22,024 bases of DNA from Chloroflexota bacterium (GTDB taxonomy: Bacteria; Chloroflexota; Dehalococcoidia; DSTF01; JACRBR01): assembly GCA_016213125.1 (NCBI GenBank), contig JACRBR010000156.1, forward strand, positions 1 through 22,024, given 5' to 3'. Shown in pieces: positions 14,343 through 22,011 of this stretch. Position numbers and translations under genes: made by a program. The stretch's first letter is position 1. Each line of letters begins with the position of its first letter. The notes below the pieces were generated by a model that saw nothing but the letters and a program-made list of their open reading frames with translations, was not told the origin of the DNA and ran no database searches.

Positions 14343-15662
14343 GTGACTCAGATGGAGAACGGCGAGGTACAGGAGCTCTCGGTGGCCCAGCAGCGCCATG
14401 CGCGGAGCTTCCACCTGCTGGCCAAGCCCACGGGCGCAATCTGCAACCTCGACTGCCAGTACTGCTTCTTCCTTTCGAAGGAGGAGCTGTATCCCGGCAG
14501 CCGCTTCCGGATGACGGACGAGGTGCTGGAGACGTACATCCGGCAGCTGGTGGAGGCGCAGGCCGGGCCCGAGGTGACGGTGGCGTGGCAGGGCGGGGAG
14601 CCCACGCTGATGGGGCTCGACTTCTTCCGGAAGGCGATGGCGTACGAGGAGGCGTACCGTCGGCCCGGCACGCGGATCGTGAACACGATCCAGACCAACG
14701 GCACGCTGATCGACGAGGAGTGGTGCGCGTTCTTCCGCGAGCACGACTTCCTGGTGGGGATCTCGATCGACGGGCCCCGGGAGATGAACGACGCTTACCG
14801 CGTCGACAAGGGCGGGAAGCCGACGTTTGACGCCGTGATGCGGGGCCTACGGGCGCTTCGCGACTGTGGTGTTGCGTTCAACGTGCTGACCACGGTGCAT
14901 CGCGCGAACGAAGATCGGCCGGTGGAGGTGTACCGCTTCCTTCGAGACGAGGCCGGCGCGCGTTTTATCCAGTTCATCCCGATCGTCGAGCGGACGGACG
15001 GCCCGGCCAGTGGCCAGGCAGTATCCGACGCGACTGTGGGATCGGAGGCATGGGGCCGGTTTCTCATCGCGGTCTTCGAGGAGTGGGTGCGCCGCGACGT
15101 CGGGACGGTGTTCGTGCAGATGTTCGATGCGGCGCTTGCGTCGTGGGTGGGCGCGCCCCCGGCACTGTGCATCTTCGCGGAGACGTGCGGGGACGCGCTG
15201 GCGCTGGAGCATAACGGCGACGTGTATTCGTGCGACCACTTCGTCGAGCCAAAGCACCTGCTGGGGAACATTCGGGAAGACTCGATGATCGAGCTTGTCG
15301 CTTCGGAGAAGCAACGAGCGTTCGGGGATGCGAAGCGGGACGCGCTGCCGGCGTACTGCCGCGCGTGCGAGGTGCGGTTCGCGTGCCACGGCGAGTGCCC
15401 GAAGAACCGGTTTGTGCTGACACCCGACGGCGAGCCCGGCCTGAACTATCTATGCGCCGGGTACAAGGCGTTCTTCCGGCACATCGACGCGCCGATGCGG
15501 TTCATGGCGGACGAACTGCGCCGGGACGGAGCGCCATCGAACGTGATGGCGGAGGTGGCGCGGCGAGACGCGGCGCTGAGGCGTGAGCTTTCGGGCGCCA
15601 GCCGCAACGACGCCTGTCCGTGTGGCAGCGGACGAAAGTTCAAGCGGTGTCACGGGGCCTGA
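14343..15662 (+). CDS. Radical SAM/SPASM protein, anaerobic sulfatase-maturase-like, with C-terminal SEC-C motif
   Basis: A 439-residue protein if GTG 14343 is the start, or 436 from ATG 14352. The radical SAM motif CNLDCQYC places Cys34, Cys38 and Cys41 on the SAM-binding cluster; the AWQGGEPTLMG motif follows. The C-terminal SPASM region has CGDALALEHNGDVYSCDHF and CRACEVRFACHGECPKNRF, which bind two auxiliary clusters. This set is characteristic of anaerobic sulfatase-maturating enzymes, which turn a Cys or Ser of a target protein into formylglycine. The last residues form a SEC-C zinc motif (Cys425, Cys427, Cys436, His437), as at the end of SecA. No sulfatase is in the window, so the target is unknown. 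Maturase activity is likely; another peptide-modifying role is possible. Confidence 0.9.
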   Translation: MTQMENGEVQELSVAQQRHARSFHLLAKPTGAICNLDCQYCFFLSKEELYPGSRFRMTDEVLETYIRQLVEAQAGPEVTVAWQGGEPTLMGLDFFRKAMAYEEAYRRPGTRIVNTIQTNGTLIDEEWCAFFREHDFLVGISIDGPREMNDAYRVDKGGKPTFDAVMRGLRALRDCGVAFNVLTTVHRANEDRPVEVYRFLRDEAGARFIQFIPIVERTDGPASGQAVSDATVGSEAWGRFLIAVFEEWVRRDVGTVFVQMFDAALASWVGAPPALCIFAETCGDALALEHNGDVYSCDHFVEPKHLLGNIREDSMIELVASEKQRAFGDAKRDALPAYCRACEVRFACHGECPKNRFVLTPDGEPGLNYLCAGYKAFFRHIDAPMRFMADELRRDGAPSNVMAEVARRDAALRRELSGASRNDACPCGSGRKFKRCHGA

Positions 15663-15744
15663 CGGTTCGGGCGGGCAGCTGGCGACCGGCATCGAGGACG
15701 GACTTGTCGCGGCAAGCCGCGAGACCTCAGGGAGCCACTGAACG

Positions 15745-16395
15745 ATGAGTGTGGAGCAGATGCGGGAGGTTGACGCGACGTATCGTAGCCTCGGCCGGCG
15801 CGCCGTGTGGGATGCCGTGTCCTTTGCCAGCTTCCAGGGCTGGGAGTCGACGATTCGGCGGCGGGCCGTGGCGCGGCTGCAGTTGCAGCCCGGGGATCGT
15901 GTGCTCGACGTGGCCTGCGGTCGCGGTTCCAACCTGCCTTACTTGCGGCGAGTGGTGGGAGAGCGCGGCCAGATTGTGGGCATCGACTATTCCGAAACCA
16001 TGCTCGCGGGTGCGCAGCAACTCGTGCGCCGGAATGGTTGGACAAACGTCGATCTCGTAAAGGGGGACGCGGCGGACATGCAGTTCAGGAAAGAGTTCGA
16101 TGGCGCGTTGACGGTGCTGTCGCTCACTGTGATCCCCCGATGGCAGGACGCCCTTCAGCAGATGGCGGGAGCGGTCCGGCCAGGAAGGCGCATCGTCGCG
16201 GTGGAGGCGAGTTGGGGGTCGGGTTGGAGGCGTGTCTGGAACCCGTGGCTGCGGCTGCTGAGCCGTGTGACGGCCGGAGATCTCGGCCGGGACATACCTG
16301 CTGAATTCCGCCGGAGCCTTATGAGCGTTCAAAAGGAGGCAGTATCGTTGAGTACGGCGTACATCCTCACCGGCACCGTACCGCAACCATCATGA
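15745..16395 (+). CDS. Class I SAM-dependent methyltransferase
   Basis: A 216-residue protein with GGGAG about eleven bases before ATG 15745. Motif I is VLDVACGRGSN at about residues 53-63, followed by the acidic strand end GIDYSETML and motif VKGDAADMQF. A short helix precedes the Rossmann core (RRAVWDAVSF). This is the UbiE/type-11-like architecture acting on small molecules, lipids or quinones. Substrate residues cannot be read from sequence. It follows the radical SAM gene after 82 bases in the same direction and may share its transcript. Confidence 0.85.
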   Translation: MSVEQMREVDATYRSLGRRAVWDAVSFASFQGWESTIRRRAVARLQLQPGDRVLDVACGRGSNLPYLRRVVGERGQIVGIDYSETMLAGAQQLVRRNGWTNVDLVKGDAADMQFRKEFDGALTVLSLTVIPRWQDALQQMAGAVRPGRRIVAVEASWGSGWRRVWNPWLRLLSRVTAGDLGRDIPAEFRRSLMSVQKEAVSLSTAYILTGTVPQPS

Positions 16396-16510
16396 GGATC
16401 ATCGGGGTAGAGCGAAGGGCGCCGCAGCAAGGACACGGCGCTGCACAGCCCGTTCGGGTGCCGGGTGGCATCTTGCAGGCGGTGCGCGGGCGTCTTAGCA
16501 TCGAGGCGCG

Positions 16511-16777
16511 ATGAAGGCTGCTGACGCGATGTTGCTGGCGCTGCGGGAGTACGCCGCTCCGTCGTGCCGCCGCTGCCATGGCCGCGGGGCGACGGGGGAG
16601 GACATCGTGGCCACGCTGTGCGCCTGTGTGCGGCGGCGGGTGTCGGTCGAAGACGTTACGCCGGGCGGCGACGATGGCGAGGAGGCGGTCCCGCACCCGT
16701 GGGGGGCCATCACGCGACGAGCCCAGCAGATCCACGCCGCCGCGATGCTGCAGGCGGTGCCGGATACCTGGAGTTGA
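16511..16777 (+). CDS. Small hypothetical protein with CxxC zinc-ribbon-like pair
   Basis: An 88-residue reading frame from ATG 16511 with a weak GAGG just upstream and TAGCAT at 16497-16502. Third codon positions are strongly G/C as in neighbouring genes, which supports coding. It contains CRRCHGRG (residues 19-26) and a further CAC at about 39-41, which could bind zinc or be redox active. No family recognised. It lies in a run of plus-strand genes and does not overlap any other plausible gene. Confidence 0.5.
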   Translation: MKAADAMLLALREYAAPSCRRCHGRGATGEDIVATLCACVRRRVSVEDVTPGGDDGEEAVPHPWGAITRRAQQIHAAAMLQAVPDTWS

Positions 16778-16834
16778 GCTTCGGCAGCGCGGCTAGCGCC
16801 CCTCCAACTTGATCCCAGACCATTTTGACGGGCC

Positions 16835-16870
16835 GAAGCTGGATGCTTGCAGCTGGAAGCTGGAATCTGC
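16835..16870. repeat. Degenerate GAAGCTGG short repeat
   Basis: AGCTGG occurs three times within 36 bases (16838, 16851 and 16858), with AAGCTGG copies adjacent. It lies upstream of the small gene at 16914 and resembles simple slippage-derived repeat tracts. Confidence 0.5.
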
Positions 16871-16901
16871 GTTCGTCCGGCGACGTCGCTTCTCAAGTCG
16901 C

Positions 16902-16913
16902 TATCATTCGGGC
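16902..16913 (+). promoter_or_regulatory. Leaderless-type -10 element
   Basis: TATCAT (16902-16907), six bases, then ATG 16914. No ribosome site. It decides this start over an in-frame ATG at 16809. Confidence 0.45.
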
Positions 16914-17171
16914 ATGGTGTTGTCGCGCGATCGTATCATCGAGAACAAGGCGCTGGTGCTGGACCTGGTGGAGTGGGTCGCGCAGAAGCCGCGGCCGTAC
17001 GCCGAGGTGATGGAGGCGTGGCGGACATCGTGCCCGCGGCTTCCGATCTGGGAGGACGCGGTCGACCTGGGGCTGGTGGCCTGCAGCATGGCGCCGGGCC
17101 GGGGCACGATGGTCGGCGTGACGCCTTCGGGCGAGGCTCTTCTGCGGGCTGAAGGACGGGTGCTTCTCTGA
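16914..17171 (+). CDS. Small conserved hypothetical protein, helix-rich (possible winged helix)
   Basis: An 85-residue protein. The core LVLDLVEWVAQKPRPYAEVM and WRTSCPRLPIWEDAVDLGLV reads like a compact DNA-binding winged helix, where Pro-rich turns join helices and GTMVGVTPSGEALL forms the wing. Similar short proteins occur widely in bacteria without a known role; I recall the pattern but cannot name a characterised member. The start at 16914 is chosen because of the TATCAT six bases upstream; the extra 35 residues from an earlier ATG run through the repeat tract. It is followed 83 bases later by the P450 gene. Confidence 0.75.
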   Translation: MVLSRDRIIENKALVLDLVEWVAQKPRPYAEVMEAWRTSCPRLPIWEDAVDLGLVACSMAPGRGTMVGVTPSGEALLRAEGRVLL

Positions 17172-17254
17172 CGGCCGGGCCGCGGGGATGGACGGGCGTT
17201 CATCAGCGATCTGCTAGCCTTCCACCTATCGAACGAGGGATGCAGGAGGGCGGG

Positions 17255-18472
17255 ATGGCTTCTGCGAATGACACGGCGGTGCCGACGGGTGTGGCGGCAA
17301 CGTCGCTGGACCCGGCGTATCAGCGCGACCCGGACCCGGTGCACGACGCGCTGCGCGAACGCGAGCCGGTGCACCACGACGAGGTGCTGCGGCGCTGGCT
17401 GTTGACGCGGCACGATGACGTGGACGCGCTCCTCCGTGACCGATCTCTATCGGCGGACCCGCGCAAGGGCACGCCGGGCACGTTCATGACGGCATTCGCT
17501 TCGCCCGGCGGCCGCGAGCCGAGCATCCTCTTCATGGATCCGCCGGAGCACACGAGGCTGCGGGGCCTGATCTCGAAGGCGTTTACGCCGCGGGCGATCG
17601 AGGGGATGAAGCCCCGCATCGAAGCGATCGTGGCGATGCTGCTGGACGCCGTCGCGGGCGGCGAGGGCTTCGACGTGATCGCGGCGTTCGCCGGGGCGCT
17701 GCCGACGATCGTTATCGCGGAGATGCTGGGCGTGGATCCGGCCGACCGGCAGGATTTCAAGCGCTGGTCGGACGACGGCGTGATGGCGTTCGATCCGCTG
17801 CTCTCGGAGGAGCTTCGCGAGCGCGTGGCGGCGTCTTCGGCGGAGCTGGATGCGTACTTTCGCGGGGCGATCGCGCATCGGCGGGCGGCGCCGCGGCCGG
17901 ATCTCATTTCGGCGATGATGGCGGCGGAAGAAGACGGCGTGCGCATGACGGACGAGGAGCTGGTGACGATGTGCGGCCTGCTGCTGGCAGCGGGGAACGT
18001 GACGACGACGGACCTCATCGGCAACGGGACGCTGGCGCTGCTGCGGAACCCCGAGGAGCTGCGGAAGCTGCGGGCGGATCCTGCCCTTATAAGGAATGCG
18101 GTCGAGGAGATGCTGCGGTATGACCCGCCGGTCACGGAGACGGGGCGGATACCGCTGGAGGGCAGGGAGGTCCGTGGCTGTCCGATCGGTGCGGGGGAGT
18201 CGGTGATCCCGGTGCTGGCGGCGGCGAACCACGACCCGGAGGTGTACCCGGAGCCGCATCGCTTCGACATCACGCGCGAGGATACGCACCACCAATCGTT
18301 CGGGGGCGGGGTGCACTTCTGCCTGGGGGCGCCGCTGGCGCGGCTGGAGGCGCAGATCGCGCTGAACGCGCTGGTGCGGCGGTTCCCGGGGCTGCGGCTG
18401 GCCGAAGGGGAGCTGGAGTATCGCCGGATCCCGGGGTTCCGCGGGCTGGCGCGGCTGGATGTGTTGATCTAG
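17255..18472 (+). CDS. Cytochrome P450 (bacterial soluble class)
   Basis: A 405-residue protein from ATG 17255, which has GGAGG about seven bases upstream. An in-frame ATG at 17240 lies over that ribosome site and is less likely. P450 marks in order are FMDPPEHTRLRGLISKAFTP (C-helix region), I-helix LLLAAGNVTTTDLIGN with the AGxxTT oxygen-binding pattern, the ExxR motif in EEMLRYDPP, and the heme loop FGGGVHFCLG with Cys356. It has no membrane anchor, so it is a soluble enzyme that needs a ferredoxin and reductase, neither of which is seen here. It likely hydroxylates a hydrophobic molecule such as a fatty acid, terpene or steroid. Crotonase and acyl-CoA dehydrogenase genes downstream point to acyl metabolism. 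Confidence 0.95.
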   Translation: MASANDTAVPTGVAATSLDPAYQRDPDPVHDALREREPVHHDEVLRRWLLTRHDDVDALLRDRSLSADPRKGTPGTFMTAFASPGGREPSILFMDPPEHTRLRGLISKAFTPRAIEGMKPRIEAIVAMLLDAVAGGEGFDVIAAFAGALPTIVIAEMLGVDPADRQDFKRWSDDGVMAFDPLLSEELRERVAASSAELDAYFRGAIAHRRAAPRPDLISAMMAAEEDGVRMTDEELVTMCGLLLAAGNVTTTDLIGNGTLALLRNPEELRKLRADPALIRNAVEEMLRYDPPVTETGRIPLEGREVRGCPIGAGESVIPVLAAANHDPEVYPEPHRFDITREDTHHQSFGGGVHFCLGAPLARLEAQIALNALVRRFPGLRLAEGELEYRRIPGFRGLARLDVLI

Positions 18473-18522
18473 TACGCGCGGACGGACGGCGGTAGGATGG
18501 CCGGCACGAAAGGGGCCATCAC

Positions 18523-19326
18523 ATGCCGTACACGCATACCCTCTTCGACATCGACACGGAATCCCACGTCGCGACGGTGACGCTGAACAAGCCGGAGCGG
18601 ATGAACGCGATCGACCAGGGGGACGCGAAGGACATCCTCGACATCTGCGCGCGCATCCAGGACGACGACGACATCTGGATCGCGATCTGGACGGGCGCGG
18701 GGAGGGGGTTCTGCTCCGGGGCCGACGTGACGGGCGGGCCGCGTCCGACGCTGGAAGGCGCGGACCTGAACCGGCTGCTGGACGAGGGGTCGTGGATCTC
18801 GCGGCAGGGGAACGCGCTCTACGGCATCGACAAGCCGATGATCGCGGCCGTGAACGGCGTGGCGGCGGGGGCGGGGTTCTCGCTGGCGCTGGCGTGCGAC
18901 GTGCGTATCGGGAGCGAGGCGGCGCGGTTCGTGACGGTGTTCCAGGAGCGAAACCTACCGCCGGAAGGCGGGATGTCGTGGCTGCTGCCGCGCATCGTGG
19001 GGATGAGCCGTGCGCTGGACCTCTCGATGACGAGCCGTCGGGTCGATGCGGAAGAAGCGCTGCGGATCGGGCTGCTGGATCGGGTGGTGCCGGGCGAGCG
19101 GCTGCTGGACGAGGCGCGCGCGTATGCCGCGCAGATCGCCGCGGTGCCGCCCAGCGCGGTGCGGGTATCGAAGCGGGCGATTCGGCGGGGGTTCGAGACG
19201 CCGTTCGTGGAGGCGACGCGCTACGAGTCGCAGCTGGGCTCGCTGACGCAGCGAGCGCGCGCGGACAGCAAGGAGGCGCGCGACTCGTTCCTGGAGAAGC
19301 GGAAGCCGCGCTACACGGGGCGGTAG
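18523..19326 (+). CDS. Crotonase-family enoyl-CoA hydratase/isomerase
   Basis: A 267-residue protein from ATG 18523 with AAAGGGG about eight bases upstream and TAGGAT at 18493-18498 as a possible -10. The crotonase fold is clear: NKPERMNAI, the oxyanion loop GFCSGAD (62-68) and AAVNGVAAGAGFSLALACD (108-126). By eye, the two catalytic glutamates of true hydratases align with Ser120 and Val139. An acidic residue, Glu148, instead sits in LPPEGGMSWLLPR, where PaaG-type isomerases have Asp. It may therefore be an isomerase or another crotonase activity rather than a hydratase. It sits 50 bases after the P450 gene. Confidence 0.92.
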   Translation: MPYTHTLFDIDTESHVATVTLNKPERMNAIDQGDAKDILDICARIQDDDDIWIAIWTGAGRGFCSGADVTGGPRPTLEGADLNRLLDEGSWISRQGNALYGIDKPMIAAVNGVAAGAGFSLALACDVRIGSEAARFVTVFQERNLPPEGGMSWLLPRIVGMSRALDLSMTSRRVDAEEALRIGLLDRVVPGERLLDEARAYAAQIAAVPPSAVRVSKRAIRRGFETPFVEATRYESQLGSLTQRARADSKEARDSFLEKRKPRYTGR

Positions 19327-19327
19327 T

Positions 19328-19358
19328 GATCGGGATTCGCCGGAAGGTCCGGATGGTG
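19328..19358. repeat. Direct repeat copy 1 (30/31 identical to 20687-20717)
   Basis: Begins GATCGGGATTCGCCGG and ends GGTCCGGATGGTG. It lies two bases after the crotonase stop codon and includes a ribosome-site-like and ATG-like sequence that leads nowhere here. The matching copy contains the true start of the acyl-CoA dehydrogenase. Confidence 0.9.
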
Positions 19359-19413
19359 TGGTGATTGCGAAAATCGCAGAACCGCATGCGGGCCGGAGAT
19401 GGGGCGGGCACCT

Positions 19414-19425
19414 TAGAATCGCTAC
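19414..19425 (+). promoter_or_regulatory. Leaderless-type -10 element of the phosphotransferase
   Basis: TAGAAT (19414-19419) plus six bases, then GTG 19426. No ribosome site upstream and no clear -35. Confidence 0.5.
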
Positions 19426-20478
19426 GTGATCCGCGTGGATGGCATAGACCCGTCGCAGAGCGAGCAAGTGACGTCCGCGCTTGCAGAGTACTTGCGCACT
19501 TGTCTCGGCGCCCGCGAGGTCTTGTACGCGGAGACACCGGAACAGCTGTCTGATGGCACAGACACCTTTGTCTACGGCTTCCGCCTGACTGCGGCGGACA
19601 CAGGGTCTCCCTGGTCGACGCGACTCGTGCTGCGGATCTTCAGGAGCAGCGAGGACGCGGCGAGAGCCGAGCGTGAAACATCGGTGCAGCGGTTCGCAGC
19701 CGAGCACGGTTATCCGACGCCGACGATCCTTGCGTTCGAACGGGACGGCGCGAACCTTGGCCTGCCGTTCGCCGTCATGCGGCGAGCGGCCGGTGTACAC
19801 CTCCTCAAGCGGTTCGAGCAGAACCCCCTACGCATGCTGTCCCTCGTCCGTACGATGGCGGACACACACGCCGCCCTCCACCGGCTCCCTGCTGCAGGCT
19901 GCCCAATCCCCGCTGGCGGTTGCCTCATCGAGAGGAGGTTGGGAACGCTCGCGACCTGGATGGAGAAGTTCGACCTTCCTGAGACGAGACAAGCGTACGC
20001 GTGGTTGGACGAGCACAAAGGAGTGGTCATACCGGAGGAGCGCAGCCTCTGCCACAACGACTTCCATCCACTCAATATCGTCGTCGACGACGATGGCCAA
20101 GCGATGGTCATCGATTGGTCTCGCGCCGAGCTGGGCGATCGACTGCACGACGTCGCCCGGAGCTACGTGGTGATGGCCCTCGCTCAGGGCGGCGGGCGCA
20201 CGCTCATGGAGCGAGCGTTGTTGATGGTCAGCCGATTCGTCGCACGACGGTATGTCTCTGCCTATCAGCGGCTGCTCCCCTTCGACGAACAGCGTTTCCG
20301 CTACTGGAAGGCGGTGCTTACGTTCCAATCATGGGTCGAGACCGCGCCGATGATGGCGCTCGGGGCGGAGGCGGTCGGAGCGCGGGCGGGTGCTGCGAGC
20401 GGATACCGCCCGGATATCGTTGAAAAGATTAGCCGTGAATTCTGGCGGTGCATTCGCACCTTCGAGCAAGGCGGCTAG
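19426..20478 (+). CDS. APH-family phosphotransferase (kinase-like fold)
   Basis: A 350-residue protein from GTG 19426. N-lobe: VLRIFRS with the ATP-binding lysine position read as Arg, and RETSVQRFAAEHGYPTP. The hinge PFAVMRRAAGVHLL follows. The catalytic loop HNDFHPLN (210-217) has Asp212 and Asn217, and the metal-binding Asp230 is in VIDWSRAE. These motifs define the aminoglycoside/choline kinase-like fold. The substrate could be an antibiotic, a small alcohol or a hydroxyacyl-CoA. Placement before an acyl-CoA dehydrogenase recalls ACAD10/11 and Lva-type systems, but the N-lobe is not obviously of that branch. Codon choice is visibly less G/C-biased than in the flanking genes, and 31-bp direct repeats enclose the gene, so it may have been acquired. 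Confidence 0.88.
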   Translation: MIRVDGIDPSQSEQVTSALAEYLRTCLGAREVLYAETPEQLSDGTDTFVYGFRLTAADTGSPWSTRLVLRIFRSSEDAARAERETSVQRFAAEHGYPTPTILAFERDGANLGLPFAVMRRAAGVHLLKRFEQNPLRMLSLVRTMADTHAALHRLPAAGCPIPAGGCLIERRLGTLATWMEKFDLPETRQAYAWLDEHKGVVIPEERSLCHNDFHPLNIVVDDDGQAMVIDWSRAELGDRLHDVARSYVVMALAQGGGRTLMERALLMVSRFVARRYVSAYQRLLPFDEQRFRYWKAVLTFQSWVETAPMMALGAEAVGARAGAASGYRPDIVEKISREFWRCIRTFEQGG

Positions 20479-20686
20479 CCGGGATCGCCCACCATGTGGT
20501 CACGGTGTGCACGCCGTGCCGACTCCGCTGTCAACGCTCTACACCCTCCGTGGACGGTCACCCGCGCCACGGCGCCTGCCGAGGCGTGTATCGTCGTGAC
20601 GCGGCGTCGTGACGCGGGCGTCGTGGGACGCGGGCCGAATGGCTCTACCGGCGCCGCTGCCGGGGATCCCACCATGACCATCATCC
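20479..20686. other. Intergenic with small direct repeats
   Basis: No gene is supported. It contains three near copies of CGTCGTGACGCGGG at 20592-20634 and two look-alike GGGATC...CCACCATG stretches at 20480-20496 and 20663-20676. It ends at direct repeat copy 2. Together with the phosphotransferase gene it forms the segment between the 31-bp repeats. Confidence 0.55.
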
Positions 20687-20717
20687 GATCGGGATTCGCC
20701 GGGAGGTCCGGATGGTG
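20687..20717. repeat. Direct repeat copy 2, spanning the acyl-CoA dehydrogenase start
   Basis: Same 31-bp sequence as 19328-19358 with one difference (G at 20703, A at 19344). It includes GGGAGG, the ribosome site, and ATGGTG at 20712, the start codons of the downstream gene. Confidence 0.9.
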
Positions 20718-21974
20718 GACTTCGCCCTGACTGATACGCAGCGGGAGTTGCGGCGCGTCGCGCACGAGTTCGCGCGGAACGAGATCAGGCCCATCGCCAG
20801 TGAGCTGGACCGCCAGGCCGACCCGAGGCAGAGCTTCGCGAGCGACCTGTATCCGCGGGCAAACGCGCTGGGGTTCAATCTCGCGCTGATCCCGGAGGCG
20901 TACGGTGGCGCTGGGCTGAGCGACCTGGACTTCGCGATCATCCTGGAGGAGGTGGCGTGGGGCGACGTCGGCGTGGCGCTGACGTACGTGGGGCACTGGC
21001 TGGCGCTGAGCCCGCTGATCCGGGGCGGCTCCGACGATCAGCGGCGCCGCTGGCTGCCGCAGATCGCGGCTTCGCCGGACCGCTCGTTCCTGGCGGCGAT
21101 CTGCGCGACGGAGCACGGGGTGGCGGGCGACCTGACGCCGCGGGAGTATCTGGGGTCGAGCACGCGGGACGTGGGGCTGGAGGCGCAAGACTTCTTCACC
21201 AACTACACACTGCCGCGGGCCGAGCAGCGGGAGATGACGACGCAGGCAATCCGCGACGGCGACGAGTACGTGATCAACGGCACGAAGCGCTTCATCACGA
21301 ACGGGCCCGTGGCGGGGATGTACCTGTGCATCGCGACGGTCGATCCGTCGAAGCCGGACGCGCTGGCGACGGCGGCGTTCCTCGTGCCGGCGGGTGCGCC
21401 GGGGCTCTCGGTGGGGACGATCGAGAACAAGATGGGGCACAGGCTCTCGATCACGTCGGAGATCATCTTCGAGAACGTGCGCGTGCCGGCGGAGGACATG
21501 CTGCCCGGCGGGGCAGCGGCGCTGCGGTACGGGCTGGAGTGCTCGAACACGACGGTGGGAGCGCTGAGCGTGGGGCTGGCGCGGGCGGCGTACGACGAGG
21601 CGATGGCGTACGCGAAGGTCCGGTACAAGGGCGGGAACCGCATCATCTTCCACCAGGCGGTGGGGATGATGCTGGCGGACATGGCGATCGCTGTGAAGAC
21701 GGCGCGGCTGCTGGTGCACCAGTCGGCGTGGCACAACGACCACTGTGCGGAGCCGAACACCATCGCCGCGATGGCGAAGGTGTATGCGTCGGACGTGGCG
21801 GTGAAGGTGACGCACGACGCGCTACAGATCTTCGGCGGCTATGGGTACATGCGCGACCTGCCGCTGGAGAAGTGGACGCGCGATGCGCGCGTGACGCCGA
21901 TCTACGACTTCACGAACGAGATGCTGCGAGCGAACTTCATTCTGCCCGCGCTGGCGCTGGGCGCAGGGATCTGA
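20712..21974 (+). CDS. Acyl-CoA dehydrogenase family protein, divergent active site
   Basis: A 420-residue protein from ATG 20712, with GGGAGG six bases upstream. The ACAD fold is evident: N-terminal FALTDTQRELRRVAHEFARN, then GFNLALIPEAYGGAGLSDLD, the middle beta domain INGTKRFITNG, and the C-terminal HDALQIFGGYGYMRDLPLEK FAD-binding helix. Two departures are seen. The usual TEP-x-x-GSD motif reads ATEHGVAGD and is followed by about 27 extra residues before the beta domain. The catalytic glutamate position (IYEGT in medium-chain enzymes) reads IYDFTNEM, with Asp399. It may use aspartate as base, take the base from elsewhere, or do different chemistry. It is the last complete gene of the P450-crotonase-phosphotransferase-ACAD run. 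Confidence 0.93.
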   Translation: MVDFALTDTQRELRRVAHEFARNEIRPIASELDRQADPRQSFASDLYPRANALGFNLALIPEAYGGAGLSDLDFAIILEEVAWGDVGVALTYVGHWLALSPLIRGGSDDQRRRWLPQIAASPDRSFLAAICATEHGVAGDLTPREYLGSSTRDVGLEAQDFFTNYTLPRAEQREMTTQAIRDGDEYVINGTKRFITNGPVAGMYLCIATVDPSKPDALATAAFLVPAGAPGLSVGTIENKMGHRLSITSEIIFENVRVPAEDMLPGGAAALRYGLECSNTTVGALSVGLARAAYDEAMAYAKVRYKGGNRIIFHQAVGMMLADMAIAVKTARLLVHQSAWHNDHCAEPNTIAAMAKVYASDVAVKVTHDALQIFGGYGYMRDLPLEKWTRDARVTPIYDFTNEMLRANFILPALALGAGI

Positions 21975-22011
21975 GCGTCATCGACGGCGCGTGTCCTGCC
22001 CCCTGGCGCGC

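Noticed and set aside
17447..19537. Minus-strand frame of 696 codons across the P450 and crotonase genes
   Set aside because: It spans two well-supported genes on the other strand and consists of Arg/Pro/Ala-rich text. It is explained by extreme third-position GC.
19426..20478. Confident aminoglycoside resistance gene
   Set aside because: Only general APH-fold motifs are visible. These are shared with kinases of choline, homoserine, hydroxyacyl-CoA and other substrates, so resistance is not supported.
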